This document shows positions 35,065 through 43,875 of a stretch of DNA of 64,000 bases, one piece after another (the stretch's first letter is position 1; each line of letters starts with the position of its first letter). The notes beneath the pieces were generated by a model that was not told the DNA's origin, searched no databases, and worked only from the letters and a program-made list of their open reading frames with translations. The stretch is from CANJIV01 sp046330225 (GTDB lineage Bacteria > Actinomycetota > Thermoleophilia > Solirubrobacterales > Solirubrobacteraceae), in NCBI GenBank assembly GCA_046330225.1, contig JAXLTD010000002.1:124001-188000 (forward strand). The letters run 5' to 3'. Made by a program: the position numbers and the translations under genes.

Positions 35065-35225
35065 CCCCGCCCCGGCCGAGGGCGACGCGCCCATTCGGGC
35101 CGACAATCTGGGCACCGAGATCGGTGAGTGCCGGGCGAGACGCCGGGCGTTCTCGGGTGCCGGGTCGAACACGATGTCGAGGTCCTGCGTGAGCCGTTGG
35201 GCACCGTGCGCGGCATCACGCCGTA
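35065..35225 (-). pseudogene. Frameshifted relic of a nucleotidyltransferase (AbiEii/DUF6036-like)
   Basis: Leftward, one frame reads AAHGAQRLTQDLDIVFDPAP ENARRLAR; after a one-base loss near 35136 another reads ALTDLGAQIVGPNGRVALG. Joined, they match the G-G...T.DLDIV core and following helix of the minimal nucleotidyltransferases found as toxins or antitoxins. The N-terminal GG motif and the C-terminus are missing. No intact partner is nearby. Confidence 0.65.
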
Positions 35226-35239
35226 GTTGGGAGCCTGAG

Positions 35240-37123
35240 ATGCCTTGGCGAAGCAGGGTTGGTGGCGTTGCCGCGGCAGCGGTCTGTGCGGCGTTGTGGC
35301 CCGCGGGTGCGCGGGCCGAGACGACCGTGTCGGGGGCCGCGAGCGGGTCGGTGGCGCCGCTGGTGATCGCGCCGTCGGATGATCCGGCCGTGGAGCGCCT
35401 GGATCTCGGGGGCGGCCCGGCGGATGTGTTCTTCGTCCAGCGGATGCCGGCGACGAAGGTGGTCACGACGGTGACGCTGGGGGATTTCGCCAAGGATCCG
35501 GCGTGCGAGCAGGCGGCGCCGCTGCGGCTGTATGTGCGCGAGGCCCCGAGCGGGGATCTGTGGGACGACCATTCGCAGATCGCCTACAGCCCGCAGATGG
35601 TGCCCCCGCCCGAGGAGCCCGGGCGCATGACCTTCCAGATCGCCCCGACCACGCTGCGGGCCGGGCGCGGGTACATCTTCCGGCTCGGGTGGGAGGGCGG
35701 CTGCCGGTTCGTGCGCCAGACCACCTGGGCCCACAACGCCCCGACGGTCAACCCGGGGCCGTCCTCGTGCACCGGGCCGCCGGAGATTGCCGGCGGGATC
35801 TATGGCGGCCCCAGCTACCGCATGTATCACCAGCAGGGCCTGGACGACCGCCAGCCCGCGTGCCTGAACGACGCCTCAGACCCGGTGCGGTTTCATCCCT
35901 CGATGCCGACCGGGTGGATGGTCACCCAGGGCGCGCTGCCCTGGTCGGTCTCGGCCAAGGCCGGCGAACGCCACGACGTCTCCCAGCCGCTGTGCCTGGA
36001 CGACAACATCTTCAACCTGGGCGTCCGCGACGCCGGCGTGGCCGAGGCGCCCTGGTTCTGGCCTGACCCGCCCGCCAACTTCCTATGCCAATGGACCGGC
36101 TACGCCGGCCCACCCGGCACCACGGTCCCGGACGGCTGGTACTACGCCCTGCCCTGGACCCGCCAGCGCTTTGGCGCCCCCCGCGACGGTTACCTCAAAC
36201 TCGAGACGATCGATTACCAGGCCGAGCTCCAGCAGCACGTCCCAGCGCTCTTCTACTCCGAGGGCGAGGAGTTCCGTTCGCTGCACGCTCAAGCGTTCGT
36301 CGAGCACTGGAAGCCCGACGCTCAGGGCCAGTGGGACGCCGACCATGCGAACACGCTCAAGACGCCGGTCGTCGAGCCTACCCAAGCCACCATCGCCAAG
36401 GCTGGGGCGCCTTCTGACTTTCGCATTGATGGACTGCCGGTCTGGCGCCTGACGCTCGCGAATCTCGGGCCGCAGTATCCGGTCACCGATCCACAGCACT
36501 CAGATGGCGCAGCAAAGCCCCAGGACTACATCGACGCCGACGGTGGGAGCGCGGCTGTGTACCGAGAGGCCGACGCCTTGGAGCGAACGGGAGGACTTGG
36601 CACGACGGTGTTTGGTCGTGCCACGCACAACTCGGCGGGAGTCCTCTTCCTGCAGTACTGGATCTTCTACTACTACAACCGGTACGAGGCGTTCATCAAC
36701 GATCTCCACGAGGGAGACTGGGAGCTGGTTCAGCTTGAGCTCGGCGCGGACGGCAACCCGTCACGCGTGGAGTACGCCCGCCACGACTATTCCTCGCGGT
36801 GCCAGTGGAACGAGGTCGATCACTACACACCGCTGAGACCCAAGGTCTACGTGGCCCTCGGGTCACATGCGTCCTACGGAACCGCTGGGACGACGGGAAT
36901 ACATGGCACTCCAGTGGACGACGAGCACTTCGGCAACTCAACGATCAACGATCTGGATCCAACCGTGATCCCGATCGACGACGACGGACCGGCCTGGCTG
37001 CGGTGGCCAGGGTTCTGGGGTGCATCTGCGAACGTCAGCACACCTCCCGACTTCCCCAGCCCCCGCAGTCCGGCGATGCAGCCAAACTGGGATCCGGATC
37101 ATCTGAGCGGCGCGTGCGAGTGA
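35240..37123 (+). CDS. Secreted Vps62-domain protein
   Basis: 627 residues with a signal peptide (VGGVAAAAVCAALWPAGARA). The N-half is a beta-rich domain with paired cysteines; the C-half has the Vps62 pattern: LFLQYWIFYYYNRYEAFIND then HEGDWELVQLEL at about residue 490, and a later LGSHASYGT. Vps62 proteins are eukaryote/bacterium-shared with no settled enzymatic role. ATG at 35240 has GGGAG upstream. From about 36400 on the codon use is visibly less GC-rich than the neighbours, a sign of foreign origin. Confidence 0.83.
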   Translation: MPWRSRVGGVAAAAVCAALWPAGARAETTVSGAASGSVAPLVIAPSDDPAVERLDLGGGPADVFFVQRMPATKVVTTVTLGDFAKDPACEQAAPLRLYVREAPSGDLWDDHSQIAYSPQMVPPPEEPGRMTFQIAPTTLRAGRGYIFRLGWEGGCRFVRQTTWAHNAPTVNPGPSSCTGPPEIAGGIYGGPSYRMYHQQGLDDRQPACLNDASDPVRFHPSMPTGWMVTQGALPWSVSAKAGERHDVSQPLCLDDNIFNLGVRDAGVAEAPWFWPDPPANFLCQWTGYAGPPGTTVPDGWYYALPWTRQRFGAPRDGYLKLETIDYQAELQQHVPALFYSEGEEFRSLHAQAFVEHWKPDAQGQWDADHANTLKTPVVEPTQATIAKAGAPSDFRIDGLPVWRLTLANLGPQYPVTDPQHSDGAAKPQDYIDADGGSAAVYREADALERTGGLGTTVFGRATHNSAGVLFLQYWIFYYYNRYEAFINDLHEGDWELVQLELGADGNPSRVEYARHDYSSRCQWNEVDHYTPLRPKVYVALGSHASYGTAGTTGIHGTPVDDEHFGNSTINDLDPTVIPIDDDGPAWLRWPGFWGASANVSTPPDFPSPRSPAMQPNWDPDHLSGACE

Positions 37124-37127
37124 GCGG

Positions 37128-37781
37128 GTGAGTCGCCGGACCCTCCTTCTCGTGCTGGGGGGCGCGCTCTGCGCAGCTGGCGCTGCCGTGGCAATCGTCG
37201 ACGCTGGCACCGAGGGCACATCACTAAGCCCTCGGTCGGCAGAGACAGCCGGCACCCAGGCGAGGTCCGCGGCAAGCGGTGGAGATGTCACGCGAGGCGC
37301 GGACGCGCCTGCGCGGCTGAGCCCGCCGAGGCGCCCTCCGATCGGGAGGCGCCCGCGTACCATCACCACTCCAAGCGGCGGCGTGATCGGCGTCGGCCCA
37401 CCCCCTCGCTCCTACGTCGTGAACCCGCGACCGTCCGGCTGCGTGCAGCGCGCCGACGGCGGGCCCCGGACAGTCCCGCCAAAGCCTGGGCTCGCCGCCC
37501 GGCTCGAGGGCGACTACCAAGTCGCGATCACCTGGACGCTCCCCGACCTGCCGCCCGCGTGTCGCCCCGACCGAGTTCGTGTGACCGTGTACGTGTACGG
37601 GGAGCCGGCTGGGCCCTACGGCGAGACGTTCAGCGTTGCGGGAACGCGAGGGACCGTCCGCCCGACGATCCCGCGCGGCCTTCGCCGCTACCTCTACCAG
37701 CCCGAGGTTGCCACGGCGGCCATGTACGCCGGACACAGCGGCGGCCTCACATCCGTCGTCCGCATCGCCCGTCCGCGATAG
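37128..37781 (+). CDS. Exported hypothetical protein paired with the Vps62 gene
   Basis: 217 residues from GTG, 4 bp after the Vps62 stop, so co-transcribed. N-terminal hydrophobic segment LLLVLGGALCAAGAAVAIV, a Pro/Arg-rich linker, then a beta-rich C-domain (YQVAITWTLPDLPPACRPDR, VRVTVYVYGEP). No family recognised. Its partnering suggests a cell-surface job with the Vps62-domain protein. Confidence 0.72.
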   Translation: MSRRTLLLVLGGALCAAGAAVAIVDAGTEGTSLSPRSAETAGTQARSAASGGDVTRGADAPARLSPPRRPPIGRRPRTITTPSGGVIGVGPPPRSYVVNPRPSGCVQRADGGPRTVPPKPGLAARLEGDYQVAITWTLPDLPPACRPDRVRVTVYVYGEPAGPYGETFSVAGTRGTVRPTIPRGLRRYLYQPEVATAAMYAGHSGGLTSVVRIARPR

Positions 37782-37890
37782 GCCCCGCAATGGAGGGGCC
37801 GGTGTGCCATTCCGGATGGCGCTCAGCCGGTGCCAATCGCACTCTCGCTGCTCACGGCGCCTTCGCCACGTGGCGACCACGCGTGCGCGG

Positions 37891-38592
37891 TCAAACCGCC
37901 GCCCGGCGAGGCCCGACGAGCGCAGCGGGCGCCAGCCCCGCCCCGGCCGCCGCGAGCAGCGCCGGCTCGCCGCGGGCGATCGGGGGCAGCCCGAGCACCG
38001 TGACCGCGCCGAGCCGGGCGACCGTCTCGCGGTTGGAGCGCTCCATCGGCGAGGGCTCGTCCGGCCACGGGGTCATCACGACCGCCCGCACCTCCAGGCC
38101 GGCGGCGCGGGCGGCCTCGAGGGTGAGCAGCGAGTGGCTGATCGTCCCGAGGCCCGGGCGGGCGGCGATGACCACCGGCAGGGCGAGGTCGACGGCGAGG
38201 TCGCGGACGGTGTAGCCGGGCGTGAGCGGGACCAGGAGGCCGCCGACCCCCTCGGCCACGAGCAGGCCGGCCTCGGCGGCGGCGGCGCGGGCCGCCGCCA
38301 CGAGCGCGGCCGGGTCCAGCGGCCGGCCGGCCAGCTCGGCGGCGAGGTGCGGCGAGACCGGCGGGCCGAAGGTGCGCGGCGCGACGCGGCCCGGCTCGAG
38401 CCCGCCCGCGGCGGCGGCCAGCAGCTCGTGGTCGCGCGGCCAGTCCGGGTCGGCGGGCTCGTCCAGCCCGGTCACCGCCGGCTTGAACGCCGCGACCCGC
38501 TCGCCGCCGGCCGCCAGCGCGGCCGCCAGCGCCGCAGCGACCACGGTCTTGCCGGCCCCGGTGTCGGTGCCGGTGACGAAGACGCCGCGCAC
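37891..38592 (-). CDS. bioD: Dethiobiotin synthetase
   Basis: 233 residues. The N-terminal P-loop GTDTGAGKT (8-16) and a LLVAEGVGGLLVPLT strand mark BioD, which closes the ureido ring of DAPA with CO2 and ATP. K37-type lysine in AAFKPAVTGLD also fits. Third gene of bioB-bioF-bioD, 18 bp after bioF. Confidence 0.95.
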   Translation of the reverse strand: MRGVFVTGTDTGAGKTVVAAALAAALAAGGERVAAFKPAVTGLDEPADPDWPRDHELLAAAAGGLEPGRVAPRTFGPPVSPHLAAELAGRPLDPAALVAAARAAAAEAGLLVAEGVGGLLVPLTPGYTVRDLAVDLALPVVIAARPGLGTISHSLLTLEAARAAGLEVRAVVMTPWPDEPSPMERSNRETVARLGAVTVLGLPPIARGEPALLAAAGAGLAPAALVGPRRAAV

Positions 38593-38610
38593 GCGCAGCC
38601 GGTCCGGCGC

Positions 38611-39897
38611 CTACGCGGCGCGCTCGAACGCTTCGCCGTCGAAGACGCCCGCGGGGGCCGGGGCCTCGGGGGCCGCGACGCTGCGGCGCGGCTCGGCCGC
38701 CGCCGGCGCGGCGGGCACGCCGGCTGCGCCGGGCTGGAATCCGCAGGCACGGGCGGCGGCGCCGATGGCCTTGGCCGCCTCGCGCAGCTCGGCCTTCGTG
38801 TGCGAGGCCATCACCGCCAGGCGCAGGCGCGAGGTGCCGGCGGGCACCGTCGGCGGCCGGATCGCCTGGGCGAACACTCCGCGGCCGAGCGCCGCCTCGC
38901 ACACGCGCACGGCCAGGGCGGCGTCGCCGACGATGAGCGGAACGATCTGCGTGTCGGACCCCGAGACGTCCCAGCCGTCCGCCGCCAGCGCCTCCCGCAG
39001 CGCGAGCGCGTTGGCCTGCAGCTTCTCGGCCCGGCGCGGCTCCGCGGCCAGGAGCTCGAGCGCGGCCAGCGCGCCGGCGACCGCGGGCGGCGGCGGGGCG
39101 GTCGAGAAGATCAGCGGGCGGGCGGTGTTGACGAGGTAGGCGGCCATCGCGTCGTCGCAGGCGGCGTAGGCGCCGTAGGAGCCCAGCGACTTCCCGAGCG
39201 TGCCGACGATCACGTCGACTTCCCTTTCGATCCCGGCGTCGGCGCAGGCGCCGCGGCCGCCGGGGCCGACCGCGCCGGTCCCGTGGGCTTCGTCGACCAC
39301 GAGGCGCGCGTCGAACTCATGCGCAAGCGCCACCAGCTCGGCCAGCGGCGCCACGTCGCCGTCCATCGAGAAGACCCCGTCGGTGACGATCACCGCCCCC
39401 TGGCCGTCCTCGAGCCGCTGCAGGCCCCAGGCGAGGTGGTCGAGGTCGCAGTGGTCGTACACGAACGTCTCGGCCCGGGCGAGCCGGCAGCCGTCGATGA
39501 TCGAGGCGTGGTTCAGGGCGTCGGAGAAGACCATCCCGCCCGGCTGGGCGAGCGCCGAGACGACGCCGACGTTCGCGAGATAGCCCGACCCGAAGAGGAC
39601 GCACGCCTCGCGGCCCTCGAACTCGGCGAGCCGCTCCTCGAGGCGGCGGTGGATCGTCATCGTGCCCGACACGAGCCGCGACGCGCCGGCCCCCACGCCC
39701 CAGCGCATCGCCGCGTCCGCCGCGGCCTCCCGGACGCTCGGGTGGTCGGCGAGCCCGAGGTAGTTGTTCGAGCACAGCAGCAGGACCGGCTGGCCGTCGA
39801 GGACGATCCGCGGCCCCTGCGGGCCCGACACCATCCGCATCCGGCGGTAGAGCCCGAGCTCCTTGAGCTCGTCCAGGCGGTCCTCGATCTCGCTCAT
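38611..39897 (-). CDS. bioF: 8-amino-7-oxononanoate synthase
   Basis: 428 residues, about 40 longer than usual because of an Ala/Pro-rich C-terminal tail after GIKCAACGFQPG-equivalent sequence (AIGAAARACGFQPGAAGVPA). It condenses pimeloyl-ACP or -CoA with alanine. SNNYLGLADHPSVREAA, the DEAH-like VVDEAHGTGAVGPGGRG and the PLP lysine in GTLGKSLGSYGAY are present. It lies 10 bp after bioB. Confidence 0.94.
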   Translation of the reverse strand: MSEIEDRLDELKELGLYRRMRMVSGPQGPRIVLDGQPVLLLCSNNYLGLADHPSVREAAADAAMRWGVGAGASRLVSGTMTIHRRLEERLAEFEGREACVLFGSGYLANVGVVSALAQPGGMVFSDALNHASIIDGCRLARAETFVYDHCDLDHLAWGLQRLEDGQGAVIVTDGVFSMDGDVAPLAELVALAHEFDARLVVDEAHGTGAVGPGGRGACADAGIEREVDVIVGTLGKSLGSYGAYAACDDAMAAYLVNTARPLIFSTAPPPPAVAGALAALELLAAEPRRAEKLQANALALREALAADGWDVSGSDTQIVPLIVGDAALAVRVCEAALGRGVFAQAIRPPTVPAGTSRLRLAVMASHTKAELREAAKAIGAAARACGFQPGAAGVPAAPAAAEPRRSVAAPEAPAPAGVFDGEAFERAA

Positions 39898-39907
39898 CGC
39901 CAGCGCC

Positions 39908-41077
39908 TCAGGACGCCGCCGGCTCGCGCTCGCGCCAGGCGTTCGGGGCGCCGTCCGGCCTGGGCGGCACCGCGGCCTTGCGGGCGAAGCGCAGCTGGGA
40001 GGCGGGGTCCCACAGCCGCACCTCGAGGTCGACCTCGCCCGCGGGGGTGGCCGCGTCGAGGAAGGCGCCGACCGGCGTCTCGCCCTCGAGCCAGCCCGAG
40101 CGGTTGTCCGGGCGCGGGTTGGCGCCGTTGTCGGGCTGGGCCGCGACGTTGAGCCCCAGGTCGGTGAACAGCGCCCGGTCCTCCTCGGGCGCCGAGCCGA
40201 GGGTGGTGAGGAAGTTCCCCATCATCACGCCGTTGAGCCCCGCCTTGACGGCGAGCGGCTGGAGGTCGCCGAGATTCTCCACCCGGCCGCCGCAGAGGCG
40301 GAAGAGCGCGCCCGGCAGGATGAGCCGGAAGATCGCGACCCACTTCACGGCCTCCCACGGGTCGATGAACTCGCGGTCGCCGAACTTCGTGCCCGGGCGG
40401 GGGTTCAGGAGGTTGATCGGCACGCTCGTCGGGTCGATCGTGGCGAGCTCGAAGGCCATCTCGACGCGCTGCTCCCGGCTCTCCCCGAGGTTGAGGATCC
40501 CGCCGACGCAGGTCTCCAGCCCGGCCTCCCGGACGGCGTCGATCGTGCGCAGCCGGCCCTCGTAGCGGACCGTGGTGGAGACCTCCGGGTAGTAGGACTC
40601 GGCGGTCTCGACGTTGTGGTGGACGCGCTGGATCCCGGCCTCCTTGAGGGCCTGCGCCCGGGCCGGGCTGAGGTGCCCGATCGAGGCGCAGCGCTTGAGG
40701 TTCGTCTCCTGGGCGACGAGCCGCGCGCCCTCCAGCACCTTCTCGAAGTCGCGCTTGGACAGGCCCTGGCCCTGGGTGACCATGCAGAAGCGGTGCGCGC
40801 CCGCGGCCTGCGCGGCCTTGGCGTGCTCGAGCAGCTGCTCGGGCTCCATCATCGCGTGCAGCGGCGTCTCGGCCTCGGCGAAGCGCGACTGGGCGCAGAA
40901 CCCGCAGTCCTCGGCGCAACCGCCGGACTTCGCGTTGACCAGCGAGCACAGGTCGGTGGCGTCGCCGAACCGCTCGACCCGGGCCTGCCAGGCCCGCTCG
41001 ACGAGCGCCTCGATCTCGGCGTGATCCTCGATGTCCCCGAGGCGCAGGGCCTCCTCACGGCTGATGAGCGGCGGCAT
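39908..41077 (-). CDS. bioB: Biotin synthase (radical SAM)
   Basis: 389 residues. The radical-SAM cluster is C54-x3-C58-x2-C61 in SGGCAEDCGFCAQS; ATDLCSLVNAK, HHNVETAESYYPEVSTTVRY, GGILNLGESREQRVEMA and NLLNPRPGTKF are BioB-specific. It inserts sulfur into dethiobiotin. A C-terminal extension of about 60 residues follows the barrel (from DNRSGWLEGETPVGAFLDAA), longer than typical BioB. First gene of bioBFD, divergent from the TPR/F420-ligase-like gene. Confidence 0.95.
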   Translation of the reverse strand: MPPLISREEALRLGDIEDHAEIEALVERAWQARVERFGDATDLCSLVNAKSGGCAEDCGFCAQSRFAEAETPLHAMMEPEQLLEHAKAAQAAGAHRFCMVTQGQGLSKRDFEKVLEGARLVAQETNLKRCASIGHLSPARAQALKEAGIQRVHHNVETAESYYPEVSTTVRYEGRLRTIDAVREAGLETCVGGILNLGESREQRVEMAFELATIDPTSVPINLLNPRPGTKFGDREFIDPWEAVKWVAIFRLILPGALFRLCGGRVENLGDLQPLAVKAGLNGVMMGNFLTTLGSAPEEDRALFTDLGLNVAAQPDNGANPRPDNRSGWLEGETPVGAFLDAATPAGEVDLEVRLWDPASQLRFARKAAVPPRPDGAPNAWREREPAAS

Positions 41078-41199
41078 GGGTCGCGCGATTCCTCCTAGTG
41101 GGATGCGGCGCGGACGATAGGCAGCGAGCCGGACGGTCCAGGGCCGTCCGGCCCCGTGGCGGGTGCCCGGGATCTGCGACCATCCGGCGCCGCCGCCCC

Positions 41200-42564
41200 A
41201 TGCCCGACTCGCCCGCGCCCACGCCCAGCCGGTCCCGCCGCGCCGCCGCGCTCTGGCTGCGCGATCCCGAGCGCGCCCTGGCGCTCCTCGGGCCGCCCGA
41301 GCGCATCTCCGACACCGACGGCCTCGGCCTCTCGGTGGCCGCGTGGCTGCTGCTCATCCAGCACCGTGACGAGGCGGCGGCCGATGCCGCGGCGCGCCGC
41401 GCCCTGGCCGCGCCGGCCGGCGACACGCGCCTCGCGTCGGCGGCGCTGGCGGAGCTGCTGGCCCGCCGCGGCGAGCACGCCCAGGCCGCGGAGGTCCTCG
41501 AGGCCGCCCACGCCAAGCTCCCGCACCAGTTCTGGTACGTCCTGAGCATCGCCGACGAGCTGGCCGCGGCGGGGGAGATCGAGCGGGCCGAAGTCCTGCT
41601 CGAGGCCCATGCGGAGCATCCCCGACTGCGCCGCCACACCCTCAAGCGGCTCTCGCAGCAGGCGCTGGCGCGCGGCGACCGCGAGCGGGCGCGCCGCTGG
41701 TTCCGCGAGCTCATCGACCTCCCGCGCGCCGACCAGTACATCGTCTACGCCTCGGACTACCTCACCTTCGGCGACCTGCTGCGCGACCTGGGCGCGCAGG
41801 ACGAGGCGCGCGAGATCTACCGGCGCGGGGCCGAGATCTACCTGCGCAACGCGCCGCTGCGCGAGCGCCTCGCGGCGCTCGGCGAGACCGTGGAGACCCC
41901 GCCGCCGAGCATCCCGCCGGTCGACGAGGCGGCGGCCGGGGTGCGCCGGATCCCGGTCCGCACGCCGTACATCAACGCCCGCACCGACATGGTGGCGCTC
42001 ATCGAGGAGGCCACGCGGGACGTCCGCGAGCCCGGGGACGTCGTCGTGCTGGCCGAGAGCCCGGCGGCCAACGGGCAGGGCCGCGTCGTGTCGCTCGAGC
42101 TCGTCGAGCCCTCGCCGCTGGCCGAGCGCCTGTGCCGCTACGTCGGGGCGATCGGCCCGCTGCACAGCCCGGAGGGGATGGAGGGGGCGATCATGGTCGC
42201 CGGGCGCGGCCGGGTGATCGCCGGCGCGGTCGCGGGCGCCGCCGGCAAGCTGGCCCGCCGGCGCGGCTGGTTCTACCGGGTCGCCGGGCCCCAGACGGCG
42301 ATGATCGACGACGTCGCCGCGGCGGTCGCGCCCTACGACCACCACCTCCTCCCGGGCCCCTCCGACCCCGATGGCCTCGCCGAGCGGCTCGCCGCCGCCG
42401 TGGGCAGCCCGGCCGCCGTGGTGGACGCCAACCACCTCACGGGCGCCTGGGTCGTCGGCGCCTCGGCGGGCGTCGACCGCGAGTGGCTGGCCGCGGCGCT
42501 GGCCGACAACCCGGCGGGCAACGAGGACGAGCGCACGCCGGTCGTGCTCGTGCGCCGGGTCTAG
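41200..42564 (+). CDS. TPR domain fused to F420:gamma-glutamyl-ligase-like domain
   Basis: 454 residues. Residues 1-230 are helical repeats of TPR type (AAADAAARRALAAPAGDTRL, AAEVLEAAHAKLP, GEIERAEVLLEAHAEHP). From about residue 250, VRRIPVRTPYINARTDMVAL, GDVVVLAESPAANGQGRVVS, and the Asp/His-bearing AVVVDANHLTGAWVVGASAG resemble the CofE/FbiB ligase domain that adds glutamate to coenzyme F420. Ligase residues may be degenerate. A fused TPR part is unusual. Located between bioB and a membrane glycosylation operon. Confidence 0.72.
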   Translation: MPDSPAPTPSRSRRAAALWLRDPERALALLGPPERISDTDGLGLSVAAWLLLIQHRDEAAADAAARRALAAPAGDTRLASAALAELLARRGEHAQAAEVLEAAHAKLPHQFWYVLSIADELAAAGEIERAEVLLEAHAEHPRLRRHTLKRLSQQALARGDRERARRWFRELIDLPRADQYIVYASDYLTFGDLLRDLGAQDEAREIYRRGAEIYLRNAPLRERLAALGETVETPPPSIPPVDEAAAGVRRIPVRTPYINARTDMVALIEEATRDVREPGDVVVLAESPAANGQGRVVSLELVEPSPLAERLCRYVGAIGPLHSPEGMEGAIMVAGRGRVIAGAVAGAAGKLARRRGWFYRVAGPQTAMIDDVAAAVAPYDHHLLPGPSDPDGLAERLAAAVGSPAAVVDANHLTGAWVVGASAGVDREWLAAALADNPAGNEDERTPVVLVRRV

Positions 42565-42634
42565 CGACGTTGCGGGCGCGGGCTTTCGTGCCGCTTACAC
42601 ACGGCTGATCCGCGCCTCACCGGGCGGCGGTGAG

Positions 42635-43087
42635 ATGCGGCCCATGCCCATCGCCTCCCCCTCCGCGCCCGCCCCGCGCCGCCTGCCGGCCGAGCTGCGG
42701 TCCTTCGTCCTGATCGGGATCGCCTGCACCGCGGCGTTCGCCGTCCTGTACGCCGCCCTGCGCGGCGCCGGGATGGGCCCGCTGGCGGCCAACGGCACGG
42801 CTCTGCTGGCGACGATGGGCATCAACTTCGCCGCGAACCGGACCCTGACGTTCCGGGCGGCTGCCGGCCCGCTGGCCCGCCAGTTCGCCGGCTACGTGGC
42901 CGCCTACCTGCTCGGGCTGGGCGCCTCGACGGTGGTGCTGGCCGGGCTGCTGGGCCTGCTCGGCCACCCCCGCGGACTGCTCGACACCGCCGCGGCCGTG
43001 GCGGCCGGCCTCGCCGCCACCGCGGTGCGCTTCGTCCTCATGCGGGCCTACGTGTTCCGCGACCACAGCTCGGCGGTGTCGGCGTGA
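42635..43087 (+). CDS. GtrA-family membrane protein
   Basis: 150 residues with four transmembrane helices (SFVLIGIACTAAFAVLYAAL, ATMGINFAANRTLTFR, FAGYVAAYLLGLGASTVVL, AAVAAGLAATAVRFVLMRAYVF). GtrA proteins flip or hold lipid-linked sugars. It overlaps the GT2 start by 4 bp (GTGA), the classical GtrA-GtrB arrangement. ATG at 42635 chosen; a second ATG three codons on is possible. Confidence 0.9.
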   Translation: MRPMPIASPSAPAPRRLPAELRSFVLIGIACTAAFAVLYAALRGAGMGPLAANGTALLATMGINFAANRTLTFRAAAGPLARQFAGYVAAYLLGLGASTVVLAGLLGLLGHPRGLLDTAAAVAAGLAATAVRFVLMRAYVFRDHSSAVSA

Positions 43088-43875
43088 CCCCGCTGCAGCC
43101 CGGCGTCACGCCAGCCCTGGATGTCGTCGTGCCCGTCCACAACGAGGCCGCGGTCCTGGAGGCCAACATCGCTGTCCTGGCCGACCATCTCGACGCGCGG
43201 TTCCCGCTCTCCTGGCGGATCACGGTCGCCGACAACGCCTCCACCGACGGCACCCGCCTGGTGGCCGAGGCGATCGCCGCCCGCCGCCCGGGCGTCCGCG
43301 TCCGGCACCTGGAGCGCAAGGGGCGCGGCCGGGCGCTCCGGGAGGCGTGGCTGGCCAGCGAGGCCGACGTCGTCGCCTACATGGACGTCGACCTCTCCAC
43401 GAACCTCGACAGCCTGCTGCCGCTCGTCGCGCCGCTCCTGTCCGGCCACAGCGAGGTCGCGATCGGCACGCGGCTGCAGCGGGGCTCGCGCGTGCAGCGC
43501 CAGTGGCGCCGCGAGCTGCTCTCGCGCGGCTACAACCTGATCGTGCGGGCCCTCTTCCGCAACGGCTTCAGCGACGCGCAGTGCGGGTTCAAGGCCCTGC
43601 GGGGCGACGTCGCCCGCCGGCTCGTCCCGCTCGTGCGCGACGAGGCGTGGTTCTTCGACACCGAGCTGCTGCTGCTGGCCGAGCACAACGGCATGCGGAT
43701 CTTCGAGGTCCCGGTCGACTGGATCGAGGACCTCGACACCCGGGTCGACATCCCCTCCACCGTGGCGGACGACCTCCGCGGCCTCGCCCGGGTGCGGCGC
43801 ACGTTCTGGGCCGGCGGCGGGCGGCTCGCCGCGGCGCCCGCGCCCACGGCGACGCCGAGGGCGGCGGGCGCATGA
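43084..43875 (+). CDS. Family 2 glycosyltransferase (dolichyl/undecaprenyl-phosphate type)
   Basis: 263 residues from GTG. LDVVVPVHNEAAVLEANIAV, VADNASTDGT, the DxD motif AYMDVDLSTN and GFKALRGDVARRLVPLV identify a GtrB/DPG-synthase-type enzyme that loads glucose or mannose onto a polyprenyl phosphate. Start and stop overlap the neighbours by 4 bp each, so GtrA, this enzyme and the GT39 are made together. Confidence 0.93.
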   Translation: MTPLQPGVTPALDVVVPVHNEAAVLEANIAVLADHLDARFPLSWRITVADNASTDGTRLVAEAIAARRPGVRVRHLERKGRGRALREAWLASEADVVAYMDVDLSTNLDSLLPLVAPLLSGHSEVAIGTRLQRGSRVQRQWRRELLSRGYNLIVRALFRNGFSDAQCGFKALRGDVARRLVPLVRDEAWFFDTELLLLAEHNGMRIFEVPVDWIEDLDTRVDIPSTVADDLRGLARVRRTFWAGGGRLAAAPAPTATPRAAGA

